DNA of 63,192 nt from an uncultured Bacteroidales bacterium (GCA_902785925.1 CADAAI010000025.1:1-63192); one strand, 5' to 3'. Counted from the stretch's first letter, positions 54,339 to 63,036 are shown. The notes: generated by a model from the sequence alone, not told the origin. Program-made: numbers and translations.

Positions 54339-54953
54339 CTACATGCCAAAGCTGCTTCCCATGCTTGCCATCTGAACGGCACACGAGAGAGGCATGGAGA
54401 TAAGTCCAAGGATAATCGAGGCGATGACTGCCCAAGCGCCATAGTCGCTCATGCGACGGGCCTTGGCAAGGTCGCCTTCGCGGTAATATTTCTTGGTTAG
54501 GAATGCAAACACAATGCCCACGATGCCGGGAATCGAGCAGCACAAGATGGTGGCTATGATAGCCCACACTAGGTTGGTAGGAGGGCATTCAGGAGCAGGC
54601 TCGCCGGGAGCAACAACGGGCTCGGCTGCAGCATAGGGCTGTTGAATGTAGGGCGCTCCAGGGGCTGGTGAATTGTCCACAACGTCGAGGCTGGGAACCT
54701 CGTCGGGCACGTTCTCCTCAATCTCAACAGGTGCTTGTTGTGCGTCATACTCGGCCTCGGTTGCCTGGGGCACATCGGCGCTTGGCAGGCCAGCAAGCAT
54801 ATCTTTGAGCTCGGGCACGCTGGTAATCTTCACCCAATCGGGCAGGCCGCTATGCCACACGTAGGCGCTCTCGTCTATTCCCATTTGAGCCATCTGCTCT
54901 ATTGACATTGGCCCTTCTTGTTTCCCTTTAAAATTAATCCAATATTGCCGCAT
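54339..54953 (-). CDS. GYF_2 / CD225 (dispanin-like) membrane protein
   Basis: A 204-residue protein. Residues 1-50 are a GYF_2 domain (YWINFKGKQEGPMSIEQMAQ, VWHSGLPDW), which binds proline-rich peptides. An acidic, proline-rich linker (about 60-125) could be its own ligand or a spacer. The C-terminal part is a CD225-type double helix (PPTNLVWAIIATILCCSIPG, then YREGDLAKARRMSDYGAWAV). Such Bacteroidetes proteins are inner-membrane scaffolds of unknown role. Its promoter (TATCTTTG, minus strand 54987 to 54980) lies in a repeat also found before the M13 peptidase gene. Confidence 0.87.
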   Translation of the reverse strand: MRQYWINFKGKQEGPMSIEQMAQMGIDESAYVWHSGLPDWVKITSVPELKDMLAGLPSADVPQATEAEYDAQQAPVEIEENVPDEVPSLDVVDNSPAPGAPYIQQPYAAAEPVVAPGEPAPECPPTNLVWAIIATILCCSIPGIVGIVFAFLTKKYYREGDLAKARRMSDYGAWAVIASIILGLISMPLSCAVQMASMGSSFGM

Positions 54954-54979
54954 ATTTCGGTATTTTTATAAAACTATTG

Positions 54980-55010
54980 CAAAGATAGTGCAAGCTGAGA
55001 GAAATACAAA
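54980..55010 (-). promoter_or_regulatory. Promoter of the GYF/CD225-DUF2752 genes
   Basis: Minus-strand TTTG (55010 to 55007) and TATCTTTG (54987 to 54980) with a 19-bp spacer, inside the repeated sequence of 54984-55067. Confidence 0.65.
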
Positions 55011-55215
55011 ATCAAAGAAGAATTTTTTGATTTTTATTTCCGAAGCGCAGCCTATCTTATTCAACGATAGTGCAAGCTGAGAGAAAAATGCGATTAAGCG
55101 AGACAAAGCTGTGCTTGCACAATGCCTTGCGAGCGTGAGCATTTTATCCAACGACAAAATCAAAAAAGAATTTTTTGATTTTTATTTCCGAAGCGCAGCC
55201 TATCTTATCCAACGA
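54984..55215. repeat. Promoter-carrying interspersed repeat, two local copies
   Basis: A 62-bp block, ACAAAATCAAAGAAGAATTT through CGAAGCGCAGCC to TTCAACGA, occurs at 55006-55067 and 55154-55215. The short block GATAGTGCAAGCTGAGAGAAA occurs at about 54984 and 55066. A diverged third copy lies at 62110-62172. The outer copies supply the -33 region of the promoters of the GYF/CD225 and M13 peptidase genes. The remaining gap up to 55420 is AT-rich and contains the promoter of the next plus-strand gene. Confidence 0.8.
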
Positions 55216-55365
55216 AAGATAAAGTTTTCAGTTGTTAGTTATAAGTTGTAAGTTTTTTTGATGTCAACAATTTATGAATCATTTAGCAATTTGAGATAAT
55301 AATGCCATTTTGCTACTATTTTGCTGTTTTATTGCCCTGTTATTCTATAATTCGTAAATTTTTAT

Positions 55366-55373
55366 TAACTTTG
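55366..55373 (+). promoter_or_regulatory. -7 element of the first BspA-type gene
   Basis: TAACTTTG, 48 bp before ATG 55421. The -33 part is unclear. Confidence 0.5.
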
Positions 55374-55420
55374 AAGCGATAAAATAGAATCAAGCTAATA
55401 AACTCAAAAACGACATACTT

Positions 55421-57280
55421 ATGAAACGATTACTTACTCTCTTAGTGACAATGACGGCGTGCATGGCTGCGTGGGCGGCCGAACCTTATGTGGTTTACAC
55501 CCCAAGCAACACCACGCTCACCTTCTACTATGGAACAAAACCCAGTGGAGCCTATGGTTTGTCCAATGGATTTCCTGAGTGGTATAATGACGGCACCAAT
55601 GCCAATGTGACGCGAGTGGTCTTTGACTCATCATTTGCCCAAGCACGACCCACCAGTACTATAGGCTGGTTTGAAAATATGGAAAACCTGGAAACTATAT
55701 TGGGGTTGAATTACCTCAACACCAGTCAGGTGACCAATATGGCGTATATGTTCTATTATTGCAAAAAACTTACAAATCTTAACGTTAGCGGCTTCAACAC
55801 ATCAAGAGTGACCTCTATGATTGGCATGTTCAATGGGTGCGAGAATCTGGCGGTTCTTGACGTCAGCAACTTTAACACCTCTAATGTTACCGATATGAAT
55901 GTTATGTTCCGTAACTGTAAAAATCTCACCAGTCTTGACTTGAGTAACTTCAATACCAGCAAAACCACAGGTATGCAGGGCATGTTCTCTAATTGTGTGA
56001 ATCTGTCAAATTTAAACATAAGTAGTTTCAATACCAGCAACGTTATCTCTATGTCTAGCATGTTCAATGGTTGTGAACATCTAACTATTCTTGATTTGAG
56101 CCACTTCGATACATCTAATGTAAAAGGTATGGCATTTATGTTCTTTGGCTGCTATAGACTAAGCAATCTCAACCTCAGCAGTTTTAACACCTCCAAAGTA
56201 ACTAGTATGGAGCAGATGTTTGTTTATTGTTACGCTTTAAACAACCTTGACTTGAGCAGTTTCAACACATCAAGTGTGACCAATATGAGTGGCATGCTCT
56301 ATTATTGCAGCCATCTTAAGACCGTGACAGTGAGTAGCAAATGGAGCACATCGGCGGTAACGAACTCGAATGACATGTTCAAATATTGTACCTCGCTTGT
56401 AGGTGGTGCAGGAACCACCTATAGTTCAAGTCACACCGATGCCTCTTATGCCCACATCGACGGTGGTCCCAGCAATCCAGGCTACTTCACTGGTAATAGT
56501 GATGAATTTGACCTGTGGATTAACGGAGTGCAAGTTACTGGTGCCAATTGCAACAATCTCAGCAGCATTGAAGGCGTGAGTGGCACTGTAACCTACAATC
56601 CATCGTCCAAGACTCTCACACTTGATCATGCCAGGTTGAGCTGTGGCGAGACAAGCAATGGAGCCAGCATAAGAAGCCATATCGACGGACTGACCATTAA
56701 TGTGAAGGGAACCAGTACTATCTTAATAGCGCCATCTAGCACCAACATGAATGGGATGGTGCTGTCAAACACCACGATAACAGGCACCGATACACTCGGT
56801 GTGCAAGGAAGGAAATCAGGCATCACGATACGAAGTGGCAATACCCTCACGATTAACAATCTACATTGCTTGATAGCCCGAGGCTCCTATGGCATTTATG
56901 CATCGAGCTCGTCTAACACTCGACTGGTGATGAAGGGTAGCGGAACTAATGTTATTGCAACTGACGGTTCGGGTGCGATACGCAACATGGATGAGTTGGT
57001 TTTGGAGGACGGGTTGAGAATCACCGAACCCGCTGGAGGGTATTTTGCGGGTGGAGTCCTGTATGATGCCAACGGCAATGTGGCGACTCAAGCCACTATC
57101 AGCGGCTTGCTTGGCGACGTGAACGGCGACGGGCACATCAACAGTAGCGACATCACCGCGCTCTATGACTGCCTGCTCAACAACGACACTAGCAACCTCG
57201 TCAATGGCGACGTTGATGGCGACGGACACATAACCAGCGGCGACGTCACCGCCGTCTACTCCATCATGCTCGGCAACTGA
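55421..57280 (+). CDS. BspA-type (DUF285) surface protein with dockerin-like C-terminus
   Basis: A 619-residue exported protein. The signal peptide is about 1-20 (MKRLLTLLVTMTACMAAWAA). Residues about 65-315 hold tandem 23-residue repeats of the DUF285/BspA type (pattern NTSNVTDMxxMFxxCxNLxxLDLSxF). A beta-rich region follows. The last 55 residues contain two calcium-loop repeats, GDVNGDGHINSSDITALYD and GDVDGDGHITSGDVTAVYS, of dockerin type I style. BspA-type repeats mediate adhesion in oral Bacteroidetes and Treponema (family knowledge). The next gene is a tandem paralogue with a nearly identical signal peptide and C-terminus. Confidence 0.88.
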   Translation: MKRLLTLLVTMTACMAAWAAEPYVVYTPSNTTLTFYYGTKPSGAYGLSNGFPEWYNDGTNANVTRVVFDSSFAQARPTSTIGWFENMENLETILGLNYLNTSQVTNMAYMFYYCKKLTNLNVSGFNTSRVTSMIGMFNGCENLAVLDVSNFNTSNVTDMNVMFRNCKNLTSLDLSNFNTSKTTGMQGMFSNCVNLSNLNISSFNTSNVISMSSMFNGCEHLTILDLSHFDTSNVKGMAFMFFGCYRLSNLNLSSFNTSKVTSMEQMFVYCYALNNLDLSSFNTSSVTNMSGMLYYCSHLKTVTVSSKWSTSAVTNSNDMFKYCTSLVGGAGTTYSSSHTDASYAHIDGGPSNPGYFTGNSDEFDLWINGVQVTGANCNNLSSIEGVSGTVTYNPSSKTLTLDHARLSCGETSNGASIRSHIDGLTINVKGTSTILIAPSSTNMNGMVLSNTTITGTDTLGVQGRKSGITIRSGNTLTINNLHCLIARGSYGIYASSSSNTRLVMKGSGTNVIATDGSGAIRNMDELVLEDGLRITEPAGGYFAGGVLYDANGNVATQATISGLLGDVNGDGHINSSDITALYDCLLNNDTSNLVNGDVDGDGHITSGDVTAVYSIMLGN

Positions 57281-57382
57281 TGCTCTCTTGGAGAAGACAT
57301 TAATGACAAAACAATATAGCATTTTGACACAGTTTTATTAAGGACAATTGCTCTAGAATATTAACTCTAAAACGATATTTTT

Positions 57383-59092
57383 ATGAAACGATTATTTGTT
57401 CTTTTAGTGACAATGACGGCGTGCATGGCAGCATGGGCGGCCGAACCTTACGCAGTTTACACCCAAAGCAGCAACACCCTCACCTTCTATTACGGCACAA
57501 AACCCAGTGGGGCTTTTGGCCTGAATAGTGGCATCAACTATCCAGAATGGTACAATTACGGCACCTATGCCGCTGTAGAGCGAGTGGTCTTCGACCCTTC
57601 GTTTGCCCAAGCACGCCCCACCACTACCGCTTACTGGTTTTACGAAATGGAAAACCTCACCAGCATCACGGGATTGAACTACCTCAATACCAGCGAAGTT
57701 ACAAATATGCTTGGAATGTTCTGGGATTGCAAAAACCTCACCTCACTTGATTTGAGTAGCTTCAACACGGCAAATGTGACCGACATGAGGTTTATGTTTA
57801 ATAAATGCGAAAATCTGACCTCACTTGATGTGAGTAGCTTCAATACTGCAAATGTGATTAATATGTTGGCAATGTTCTGGGATTGCAAAAACCTCACCTC
57901 ACTTGATGTGAGCAGCTTTAACACTTCAAATGTTACCGACATGGCTGCTATGTTCGAAAACTGTGGCAAACTTACCTCACTTGATTTGAGTAGCTTCAAC
58001 ACGGCAAATGTGACCGACATGAGGTTTATGTTTACTGAATGCGAAAATCTGACCTCACTTGATTTGAGTAGCTTCAACACAGCAAATGTGACCAACATGA
58101 AAAACATGTTCGAGAATTGTGATGAACTTAAAACAATTACCGTGGGCAGCACTTGGAGCACAGAGGCAGTAACCAGCTCAACAGATATGTTCACTAATTG
58201 TTTCAAAATCGAGGGTGGTGCAGGAACCACCTTTAGTTCAAGTTACACCGATGCCTCTTATGCCCATATCGACGGCGGCCCCAGCAATCCAGGCTACCTC
58301 ACGGGTGCAACCTACGATTTGTGGATTAATGGAGTGCAGGTCACCTGCGCTAACCAGAACGGCGTTACCGGTCCTGGCATCAGTGGCTCGGTAACCTACG
58401 ACGCCAGCATCAACACCCTGACGCTCAACAACGCCACTATCGACCGGAGGGGGCTCTCGGTGTGCGCCATCGAAAATGCCTATGGTGGCCCTACCAACCT
58501 AAAAATTAAACTTGTGGGCGACAACAAGATTCTTGCTAACACAAATAACATTGCCATAAACGCAAAAGAATCGCAGGGCTTTACTCTTTATGGCTCAGGC
58601 ACCCTCGACTGTGGCGGCGCACTCTACCTTGATGCACACGACCACTTGACCAACGATGCCACAGTGTCCTACATCAAGGATTGCTCGGTGTATTTTGATA
58701 ATATTTTGTCTGAGGGTTATGAGGAGTGCCTTACCATCGACAATGCCGATGTGACGACCGAATACCTGAGTGTGGGCAGCGATCACAACGGTTACAAAGG
58801 TCTGAATCTCGTCAACTGCTATGTGGCATCACCTGCCAATGGAGTTGTTAGCAATTACGGATACATCACTGTGAATGGTGTTGAATGGCAAGGTCATGTC
58901 GAAATCAAGCGCTCGGGCATTCCTGGTGACGTGAACGGCGACGGGCACGTCAATAGTGGTGACATCACTGCGCTCTACGACTACCTGCTCAACGGAGACA
59001 TGTCAAACCTTGTAAATGGCGATGTCGACAACGATGAGCACATCACCAGCGGTGACGTCACCGCCGTCTACTCCATCATGCTCGGCTCTTAA
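57383..59092 (+). CDS. BspA-type (DUF285) surface protein with dockerin-like C-terminus, tandem paralogue
   Basis: A 569-residue paralogue of the preceding protein. The signal peptide (MKRLFVLLVTMTACMAAWAA) and the linked YGTKPSGA region are almost identical. The 23-residue repeats (about 80-250) are more uniform than in the neighbour, several repeating LTSLDLSSFNTANVTDM exactly, which points to recent unit duplication. The region before the end differs from the neighbour. The C-terminal pair of calcium-loop repeats (GDVNGDGHVNSGDITALYD, GDVDNDEHITSGDVTAVYS) is retained. A terminator follows at 59173. Confidence 0.88.
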   Translation: MKRLFVLLVTMTACMAAWAAEPYAVYTQSSNTLTFYYGTKPSGAFGLNSGINYPEWYNYGTYAAVERVVFDPSFAQARPTTTAYWFYEMENLTSITGLNYLNTSEVTNMLGMFWDCKNLTSLDLSSFNTANVTDMRFMFNKCENLTSLDVSSFNTANVINMLAMFWDCKNLTSLDVSSFNTSNVTDMAAMFENCGKLTSLDLSSFNTANVTDMRFMFTECENLTSLDLSSFNTANVTNMKNMFENCDELKTITVGSTWSTEAVTSSTDMFTNCFKIEGGAGTTFSSSYTDASYAHIDGGPSNPGYLTGATYDLWINGVQVTCANQNGVTGPGISGSVTYDASINTLTLNNATIDRRGLSVCAIENAYGGPTNLKIKLVGDNKILANTNNIAINAKESQGFTLYGSGTLDCGGALYLDAHDHLTNDATVSYIKDCSVYFDNILSEGYEECLTIDNADVTTEYLSVGSDHNGYKGLNLVNCYVASPANGVVSNYGYITVNGVEWQGHVEIKRSGIPGDVNGDGHVNSGDITALYDYLLNGDMSNLVNGDVDNDEHITSGDVTAVYSIMLGS

Positions 59093-59172
59093 TACCGATT
59101 TTTTCGCCTCCCTCATCTCTAAATATTGAGAAAGGGCACCAAATTATAATAGCTCAATTATAATAGCTCACA

Positions 59173-59208
59173 CGAAAAGCGCACCGCAAGTGCGCTTTTC
59201 GCTTTTTT
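59173..59208 (+). terminator. Intrinsic terminator after the BspA-type pair
   Basis: CGAAAAGCGCAC pairs perfectly with GTGCGCTTTTCG around CGCAA, then GCTTTTTT. Confidence 0.88.
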
Positions 59209-59236
59209 AATCTTGTCCAAACGCACCTCCATCCTC

Positions 59237-59447
59237 TACCTTTGTGCACACACGTTCATTAATAATATAAAAAGGCATTACCATGAAAAAATACAAAAAT
59301 TCCTGCGTAAGTAGGCTTTTCGACACCGTCAGGTGCAACTTTGTGAGATTAAATAAAATTTTCCCATTTTTGTCCCACCAAGTGATTCTATGTTTCCATG
59401 CGCAGCCTACATTGTGCATTGTGAATTATGCATTATGCATTGATTAA
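59237..59447 (+). other. Promoter with a doubtful 54-codon frame
   Basis: TACCTTTG at 59237-59244 resembles an active promoter and is followed by an AT-rich leader and an ATG at 59283. The frame reads MKKYKNSCVSRLFDTVRCNF and runs to TAA 59445. Its second half is made of the intergenic repeat CATTGTGCATTGTGAATTAT, so it is more likely a truncated gene start than a functional small protein. The rest of 59448-59790 holds only repeat fragments. Confidence 0.3.
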
Positions 59448-59793
59448 GGCGCAGCCCAATCTCTTTCCTCTCTCCTCTTCCCTCTCCCCTAAATAAGCAA
59501 TTGTCATTAATAACCACAAGCCGCATAGCTTAGTAACCAGCATCCAATGAAAAAAAATCTTTTTGTCCTTAATAGTCTGAAAAAACTGTCCGCGCGCTTA
59601 CAATCCGTAACCGCCCATTTTTTGCGCAAACTGTCCCACCCACCACCAAACATTAAGCAATCCATTCCCCAATCCTTAACATCTAAAACAAATTTCATTC
59701 ATTATGACTGCAAATTCTCAAACTCAAAAAAATTTTTTTTCAAAAGTGTCCCACTTTTCCCACTTTCCAAAAATCTCCACTAGTGGAAAAAAC

Positions 59794-59883
59794 TGAGTCA
59801 GGTGAGTCAGGTGAGTCAGGTGAGTCAGGTGAGTCAGGTGAGTCAGGTGAGTCAGGTGAGTCAGGTGAGTCAACTGAGTTAGG
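59794..59883. repeat. 9-bp tandem repeat array
   Basis: Eight perfect copies of TGAGTCAGG (59794-59865) and two variants (TGAGTCAAC, TGAGTTAGG). The copy number is likely to vary between strains. The same unit is translated at 3365-3418. No spacer structure as in CRISPR is present. Confidence 0.9.
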
Positions 59884-59949
59884 TGAACCAGATAAATTAG
59901 GGGAGCCAGCCCAATCAGCCAACTCCCCTGAGTCAATAAGTTGTTTTTC

Positions 59950-60020
59950 AATTATGCATTATTCATTGCATCGTGGCGTCAGCCCTAATTATGCATTGTG
60001 CATTATGAATTCTGCATTAA
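59950..60020. repeat. ATTATGCATT-type intergenic repeats
   Basis: Several copies of ATTATGCATT / GTGCATTATGAATT surround 59950-60020. Similar runs occur at 59411-59443 and 53918-53936, often near the motif GCGCAGCC. They appear to be scattered non-coding repeats. Confidence 0.55.
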
Positions 60021-60024
60021 TAAA

Positions 60025-62052
60025 TTACCAGATGATGGTGCGATCGTTCTCGTCGAGCCACATCTTGGCGCCCGGCTTGATGTCGAATGCCTTGAAGAAG
60101 GTGTCGATGTTGCGCAGAGTGGCGTTCACGCGGTACTCGCCCAGTGAGTGTGGGTCGCTCTTAGTCTGCATGTAGGCAGCCTCGGGAGTGATGTTCTCTG
60201 CCCAGATGCGGCCGTAGCTCAAGTAGAAGCGCTGCTCAGGAGTGAAGCCGTCAATCTTCTCGCCAGCCTTAGCTTGAGGAGTCTTCTTGAAGGCGTCGTA
60301 GGCGATACGCAGGCCACCCTGGTCGGCGATGTTCTCACCAAGGGTAAGGTGTCCGTTGGCGTGCTCACCATTGCCCAGGTCGATAGCGTCGAACTGCTGA
60401 GCGAGTTTCTCGGCGGCGGCGTTGAAGCGCTCGGCATCCTCTTCGGTCCACCAGTCGGTCATGTTGCCCTGGTAGTCGAAGGTGCGGCCCTGATCGTCAA
60501 AGCCGTGAGTCATCTCGTGGCCAATCACTACGCCAATAGCGCCATAGTTGGTAGCGTCGTCGGCCTTAGGATCAAAGAAAGGAGCCTGGAGGATGGCGGC
60601 TGGGAACACGATTTCGTTGTTGAGTGGGTTGTAGTAGGCATTCACGGTCTGTGGTGTCATGCCCCACTCCTCGCGGTCAACGGGCTTGCCATATTTCTCG
60701 AGGTTGCGCTTGGTGCTCCACAGCGAGGCGGCTTTCATGTTATCGTAGAGGGTCTTGCTTGGGTCGATGGTGAGCTTGCTGTAGTCTTTCCACTTGTCGG
60801 GATAGCCCACCTTCACAGTGAACGAGTTAAGCTTGACAAGGGCGTTAACCTTGGTCTGGTCGCTCATCCAGTCAAGGCCTGCGATGCGCTCGGCGAGGGC
60901 TTTGCGCAGGTCGCCAATGAGCTTCACCATCTTGTCCTTGCTGTCGCCAGCAAAGTACTTCTCAACGTAGAGCTGGCCCACAGCCTCGCCCATCACGCCG
61001 TTAGGAATGCTCATGCAGCGTTTCCAGCGTGCCTGACGCTCTTTTTGTCCGCTCAGGGTGCGACCGTAGAAGTCGAAGCTTGTCTCGCCCACCTCGTCGC
61101 TCAGGTAGCCACTGGCGCTCGAGATGATCATGCCGGCTACGTAGTCTTTGATTTCCTGATCCTTGAGGTTTGTCATCAGGTTATTGGCAACAGCCATCAC
61201 CTTGGGCTGCTCAAGAATCACGGTGCTGATGTTCTTAACGCCCATGAGCTCGAAGTAGCGTGCCCAGTTGATGACGGGATAGTCGGCCTGGAGCTGCTCG
61301 ATGGTGCGAGGATTGTAAAGCTTAGAGATGTCGCGCTGCTCGGCACGAGTCATGCTTGCCTCGGCAAACTTGTACTCGATGTCGTAGATGGTCTTTGTTG
61401 CGCGCTCAGCATCTTTCTTCTTGTAGCCAGCGAGCATGAACATCTTGGTCAGATAATCGCGATACTTCTGCTGAATCTTCTTGCTCTCGGCATCGGTCTT
61501 GAGATAGTAGTCGCGGTCGGGCAGACTCATCGAACCGGCGCTCAGGTACATGGTGTTGATGGCGCTGTTGGCAAGGTCGCTCTCCACGCCAATGCCGAAG
61601 AATGGGTTGCCCAGGTACATGTGCTGATAGGCGATGAACTCGGTGAGGGTAGCGCGGTTGAAGCTTGCTAGGTCGGCAAGGTCTTGCTGGATGGGCTTAG
61701 TTCCCTCAGCGTTGCGGCGCACGCTGTCCATTGCCAATGCATAGAGGTCGGTAACCTTCTGGCCGTTGCTGCCCTTGGCATGTTTCTCCTTAGCGAGGTT
61801 GTCGAAGAGCTCCTTCAACTGGTCGCGGTTCTTCTCGGCAAGCTCGTTAAACACTCCGAAGCTTGAATACTCGGGCTTCAATGGGTTGGCCTTCATCCAG
61901 CCACCACCAGCATACTGGTAAAAGTCGTCGCCAGGATTTACTGTGAGGTCCATGTCGGCACGGCTAAGGCCATGCTTCTCGTTCTGTGCGCTAATGCTCA
62001 TTAAAGGAAGCACTGCTGCTGCCAGAACAAAAAATTTCTTTAAACTTGTCAT
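60025..62052 (-). CDS. M13 family zinc metallopeptidase (PepO/neprilysin-like)
   Basis: A 675-residue exported peptidase. The signal peptide is about 1-22 (LPLMSISAQ). The zinc site is HEMTH at about 512-516 with E513 as catalytic base. The downstream ENIADQGG carries the third ligand, and VNAYYNPLNNEIVFPAAILQ precedes the site as in neprilysin. The typical C-terminal end DRTIIW is complete. It cleaves short peptides in the periplasm or at the surface. Peptide supply could feed amino-acid fermentation such as the lysine pathway (inference). Its promoter lies within a repeat. Confidence 0.95.
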   Translation of the reverse strand: MTSLKKFFVLAAAVLPLMSISAQNEKHGLSRADMDLTVNPGDDFYQYAGGGWMKANPLKPEYSSFGVFNELAEKNRDQLKELFDNLAKEKHAKGSNGQKVTDLYALAMDSVRRNAEGTKPIQQDLADLASFNRATLTEFIAYQHMYLGNPFFGIGVESDLANSAINTMYLSAGSMSLPDRDYYLKTDAESKKIQQKYRDYLTKMFMLAGYKKKDAERATKTIYDIEYKFAEASMTRAEQRDISKLYNPRTIEQLQADYPVINWARYFELMGVKNISTVILEQPKVMAVANNLMTNLKDQEIKDYVAGMIISSASGYLSDEVGETSFDFYGRTLSGQKERQARWKRCMSIPNGVMGEAVGQLYVEKYFAGDSKDKMVKLIGDLRKALAERIAGLDWMSDQTKVNALVKLNSFTVKVGYPDKWKDYSKLTIDPSKTLYDNMKAASLWSTKRNLEKYGKPVDREEWGMTPQTVNAYYNPLNNEIVFPAAILQAPFFDPKADDATNYGAIGVVIGHEMTHGFDDQGRTFDYQGNMTDWWTEEDAERFNAAAEKLAQQFDAIDLGNGEHANGHLTLGENIADQGGLRIAYDAFKKTPQAKAGEKIDGFTPEQRFYLSYGRIWAENITPEAAYMQTKSDPHSLGEYRVNATLRNIDTFFKAFDIKPGAKMWLDENDRTIIW

Positions 62053-62101
62053 GATAGTTGTTTTATAATTAAGTTAAAAATGAGTTACACTCAAATATTT
62101 G

Positions 62102-62134
62102 CAAAATTAATGCAAGCCGAGAGAAATACAAAAT
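62102..62134 (-). promoter_or_regulatory. Promoter of the M13 peptidase gene
   Basis: Minus-strand TTTG (62134 to 62131) and TAATTTTG (62109 to 62102) with a 21-bp spacer, embedded in a diverged copy of the promoter-carrying repeat (62110-62172). Confidence 0.6.
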
Positions 62135-62172
62135 GAAAAGCTAAGATTTTCATTTTTATTACCGAGGCGCAG
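62110..62172. repeat. Diverged copy of the promoter-carrying repeat
   Basis: ATGCAAGCCGAGAGAAATAC, an A/T-rich block with internal symmetry, then CCGAGGCGCAGCC correspond to 54984-55050. It is on the same strand relative to its downstream minus-strand gene. Confidence 0.7.
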
Positions 62173-62335
62173 CCTAATTTATATAAAAGTAGTCATAATA
62201 ACTGAATTAAAAGCGTTTTTTGACACTATTTTAAACTCAGAAAATGGCTTTTCATGTATTAGACGCAACTAGTGAGGAAAAAGTTTCAAAAAAATCCGTT
62301 TTTTTTCAATGTGTGAAGAAAATGACGATGATTGT

Positions 62336-62365
62336 TTTGAAGTTCAAAAAAAATCACTAACTTTG
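62336..62365 (+). promoter_or_regulatory. Promoter of tRNA-Leu
   Basis: TTTG 62336-62339 and TAACTTTG 62358-62365 with an 18-bp spacer. Confidence 0.6.
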
Positions 62366-62433
62366 CACCCGCAATTTCAAAAGGCGAGTTTTGACTTGCA
62401 GTGGAATTGTTGAGTTTTCTACACTCAAAGCCT

Positions 62434-62515
62434 GCGCCTGTGGCGAAATTGGTAGACGCGCTAGACTTAGGATCTAGTAACGCAAGTTGTGTAGGTTCGA
62501 GTCCTATCAGGCGCA
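62434..62515 (+). tRNA. tRNA-Leu (TAG)
   Basis: A complete 82-nt cloverleaf with a variable arm. Acceptor GCGCCTG pairs with CAGGCGC. The anticodon stem CTAGA/TCTAG holds loop CTTAGGA with anticodon TAG, and the T loop is TTCGAGT. The discriminator is A and CCA is not encoded. It reads CUA and other CUN codons. Confidence 0.96.
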
Positions 62516-62522
62516 CGAAACA

Positions 62523-62575
62523 AAACCCATCAAAGATTTGACAATCAGCAAATTGTCATTCTTTTGATGGGTTTG
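62523..62575 (+). terminator. Long-hairpin terminator after tRNA-Leu
   Basis: AAACCCATCAAA pairs with TTTGATGGGTTT, with an inner GACAAT...ATTGTC stem. It ends the tRNA transcript. Confidence 0.7.
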
Positions 62576-62584
62576 TTATATGTG

Positions 62585-62606
62585 TTTTTGGCGACTTTTT
62601 GGCGAC
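62585..62606 (+). repeat. Tandem 11-bp direct repeat downstream of tRNA-Leu
   Basis: TTTTTGGCGAC occurs twice without a spacer at 62585-62595 and 62596-62606. The position just after a tRNA gene recalls recombinase arm sites of integrative elements, but no integrase or attachment duplicate is present in the window. Confidence 0.4.
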
Positions 62607-62792
62607 TTATTAACCGAGTAGTGATTTTCTTTACTAATGCTGTTTTTATAACCATAGTGTTTTTATAATGTAAAAACCACACTATACAAAAAAAGATACC
62701 AAAGAGGAGAACGCAGAACGCATGTTAGAATTATTCTTAAATAGCCAATCTCATTTCCCCTCAAAACCTTATATATAGACAAATAGTATAAA

Positions 62793-63036
62793 TTACTGAC
62801 CCGAAGGACTGCCCCAACAAGATGGGCGGAAATGGGTCATGTATCAATATAATATATAATTTTGATGGTATGGAGCGCAAGCGAAGAGTTTGCGCCACCG
62901 ACTATCAATCCAGGCGCTATTACCTGTCGGGGAGATCGTGCCCTAAAGACGGCATATCAAACCGACAGCGAGTCTGGAAAAGAAGCTAACGAGGCTAACA
63001 CCGAAGAGGTGCAGGTCTCGACTTCTTTTTTTTGTT
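62793..63036 (+). ncRNA. Candidate structured non-coding RNA
   Basis: Four successive helices are readable. Helix 1: GACCC...GGGTC (about 62798-62845) with inner GCCC/GGGC. Helix 2: TTGATGGT...ACTATCAA (about 62861-62911) with inner GCGCAA/TTGCGC. Helix 3: TGTCGG...CCGACA with inner GTGCC/GGCAT. Helix 4: a GAAG...CTTC hairpin with inner CACC/GGTG, closing on a run of T at about 63026-63034 as an intrinsic terminator. The local GC content is well above the AT-rich flanks. It does not match the tmRNA, RNase P RNA or SRP RNA motifs I know. It could be a 6S-like RNA or an unnamed family. Confidence 0.55.

Noticed and set aside
57121..57280. Genuine cellulosomal dockerin
   Set aside because: Loop pattern fits, but there is no catalytic glycosidase module, no scaffoldin and no cohesin in the window; described as dockerin-like only.
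59794..59883. CRISPR array
   Set aside because: Units are 9 bp and contiguous; there are no spacers and no cas genes.
60148..61671. A 507-codon open frame on the plus strand opposite the M13 peptidase gene
   Set aside because: It mirrors a strongly supported gene with HEMTH zinc site; its composition is the expected reverse image and it shows no domain or promoter.
62793..63036. tmRNA, RNase P RNA or SRP RNA
   Set aside because: No tRNA-like ends or tag frame, no RNase P core motif, no SRP GGAAGG/AGCA loop.
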